From: an uncultured Victivallales bacterium
GTDB lineage: Bacteria; Verrucomicrobiota; Lentisphaeria; Oligosphaerales; JAFGRS01
Direction: 5' to 3'
Length of the DNA: 5,530 bases
Assembly (NCBI GenBank): GCA_903834675.1
Contig: CAILKC010000551.1
Location: 1 to 5,530, forward strand
Positions within the stretch are counted from its first letter, which is position 1; every line of letters begins with the position of its first letter. Below are positions 5,082 to 5,530 of this stretch, in pieces. A program made the position numbers and the translations under genes. The notes under the pieces were generated by a model. It did not search any database. It was not told where the DNA came from and was given only the letters and a program-made list of their open reading frames with translations.

Positions 5082-5530
5082 ATGCCTGAAGCACGCTACA
5101 TCCGCGACCTGCTCGACCTGCCGGCGCAGGTCAACAAGGGCGACTTTGTCCTGAACCTGGCCCGCGGAGTCGACGCCGAGCACGCGGGGGGCACGCTGGG
5201 CACCTACGTGGTGACGCCGCAGCTCGCGGGGTGCTTCGACCAGGCGCTGGGGACGATCCAGGGCGCCTTGGCGGCGCAGGCGAGCAAGGCCTGTTACCTG
5301 CACGGCAGCTTCGGCTCGGGCAAGAGCCATTTCATGGCGGTGCTGCACCTGCTTCTACAGGGCAACCGCGAGGCGCGGGCCATTCCCGAGCTGGCCGCCG
5401 TAGTGGCCAAGCACAACGCCTGGACCCAGGGCCGTAAGTTCCTGATGGTGCCCTTCCACATGATCGGCTGCCTGAACCTGGAGCAGGGCATCCTCGGGCG
5501 CTACGCCGAGTACGTGCGGCAGCTCCACCC
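5082..5530 (+). CDS. pglY: BREX type 2 P-loop ATPase PglY, N-terminal part (3' end outside window)
   Basis: An open frame from ATG 5082 runs off the right edge (149 codons plus 2 nt). GAGGTG at 5069-5074, 7 nt upstream, supports the start. The N-terminus RDLLDLPAQVNKGDFVLNLARGV followed by TLGTYVVTPQL is characteristic of the large BREX ATPases (PglY in type 2, BrxC in type 1). The Walker A motif GSFGSGKS is at residues 75-82 and is followed by HFMAVLHLLL. A KFLMVPFHMIG strand comes next. PglY is normally over 1,000 residues, so only the first part of the ATPase domain is here. Adjacency to pglX in the same direction identifies the system as BREX-2. The pglX stop and pglY start are separated by 3.3 kb of non-BREX genes, so its expression may depend on read-through or on a promoter inside the cargo. 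Confidence 0.87.
   Translation, partial: MPEARYIRDLLDLPAQVNKGDFVLNLARGVDAEHAGGTLGTYVVTPQLAGCFDQALGTIQGALAAQASKACYLHGSFGSGKSHFMAVLHLLLQGNREARAIPELAAVVAKHNAWTQGRKFLMVPFHMIGCLNLEQGILGRYAEYVRQLH

Overview
This is a high-GC bacterial window, probably from a proteobacterium. The lineage guess is weak: it rests on GC-rich coding, several families of short palindromic repeats and the gene families present. The window holds part of a BREX type 2 (Pgl) phage-defence locus, all genes on the + strand, with three extra genes between two core BREX genes. Order: the C-terminal part of pglX (left-truncated by the window edge), a repeat-rich gap, an AAA_14/DUF4143 ATPase, an OLD/AAA_21-like ATPase, a DUF4276 (TOPRIM-like) protein, and the first 149 codons of pglY (cut by the right edge).

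Region by region. Positions 1-1766 encode the helical and DUF7008-type C-terminal region of the BREX-2 adenine methyltransferase PglX. Its conserved blocks are interrupted in frame by at least three sequences made of palindromic repeats (1-133, 279-347, about 1009-1180), so mobile palindromic elements appear to have been absorbed into the protein. Positions 1767-1971 are non-coding and packed with stem-loops, including an inverted pair (1778-1805 and 1863-1890) of the same repeat family seen at 1-21 and 70-130. Positions 1972-3141 encode the AAA_14/DUF4143 ATPase, whose C-terminus carries a D...ExK nuclease-like motif. Positions 3181-5035 encode the ATPase/DUF4276 pair, with an 8-nt gene overlap that implies translational coupling. 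PglY starts at 5082, behind a good ribosome binding site and a possible hairpin.

How the genes may work together. PglX (DNA modification and phage discrimination) and PglY (P-loop ATPase) belong to the BREX-2 set pglW/X/Y/Z/brxD/brxHI; the rest presumably lies outside the window. The ATPase-TOPRIM pair has the same general architecture as OLD, Gabija, PARIS and AbiL defence modules, in which an SMC/ABC-like ATPase senses phage and a TOPRIM-like partner is the effector. The simplest reading is a nested second defence system, plus a separate AAA_14 ATPase of unknown role, carried as cargo in the BREX operon. The nesting, and the repeat-derived peptides in PglX, are the most unusual points here.
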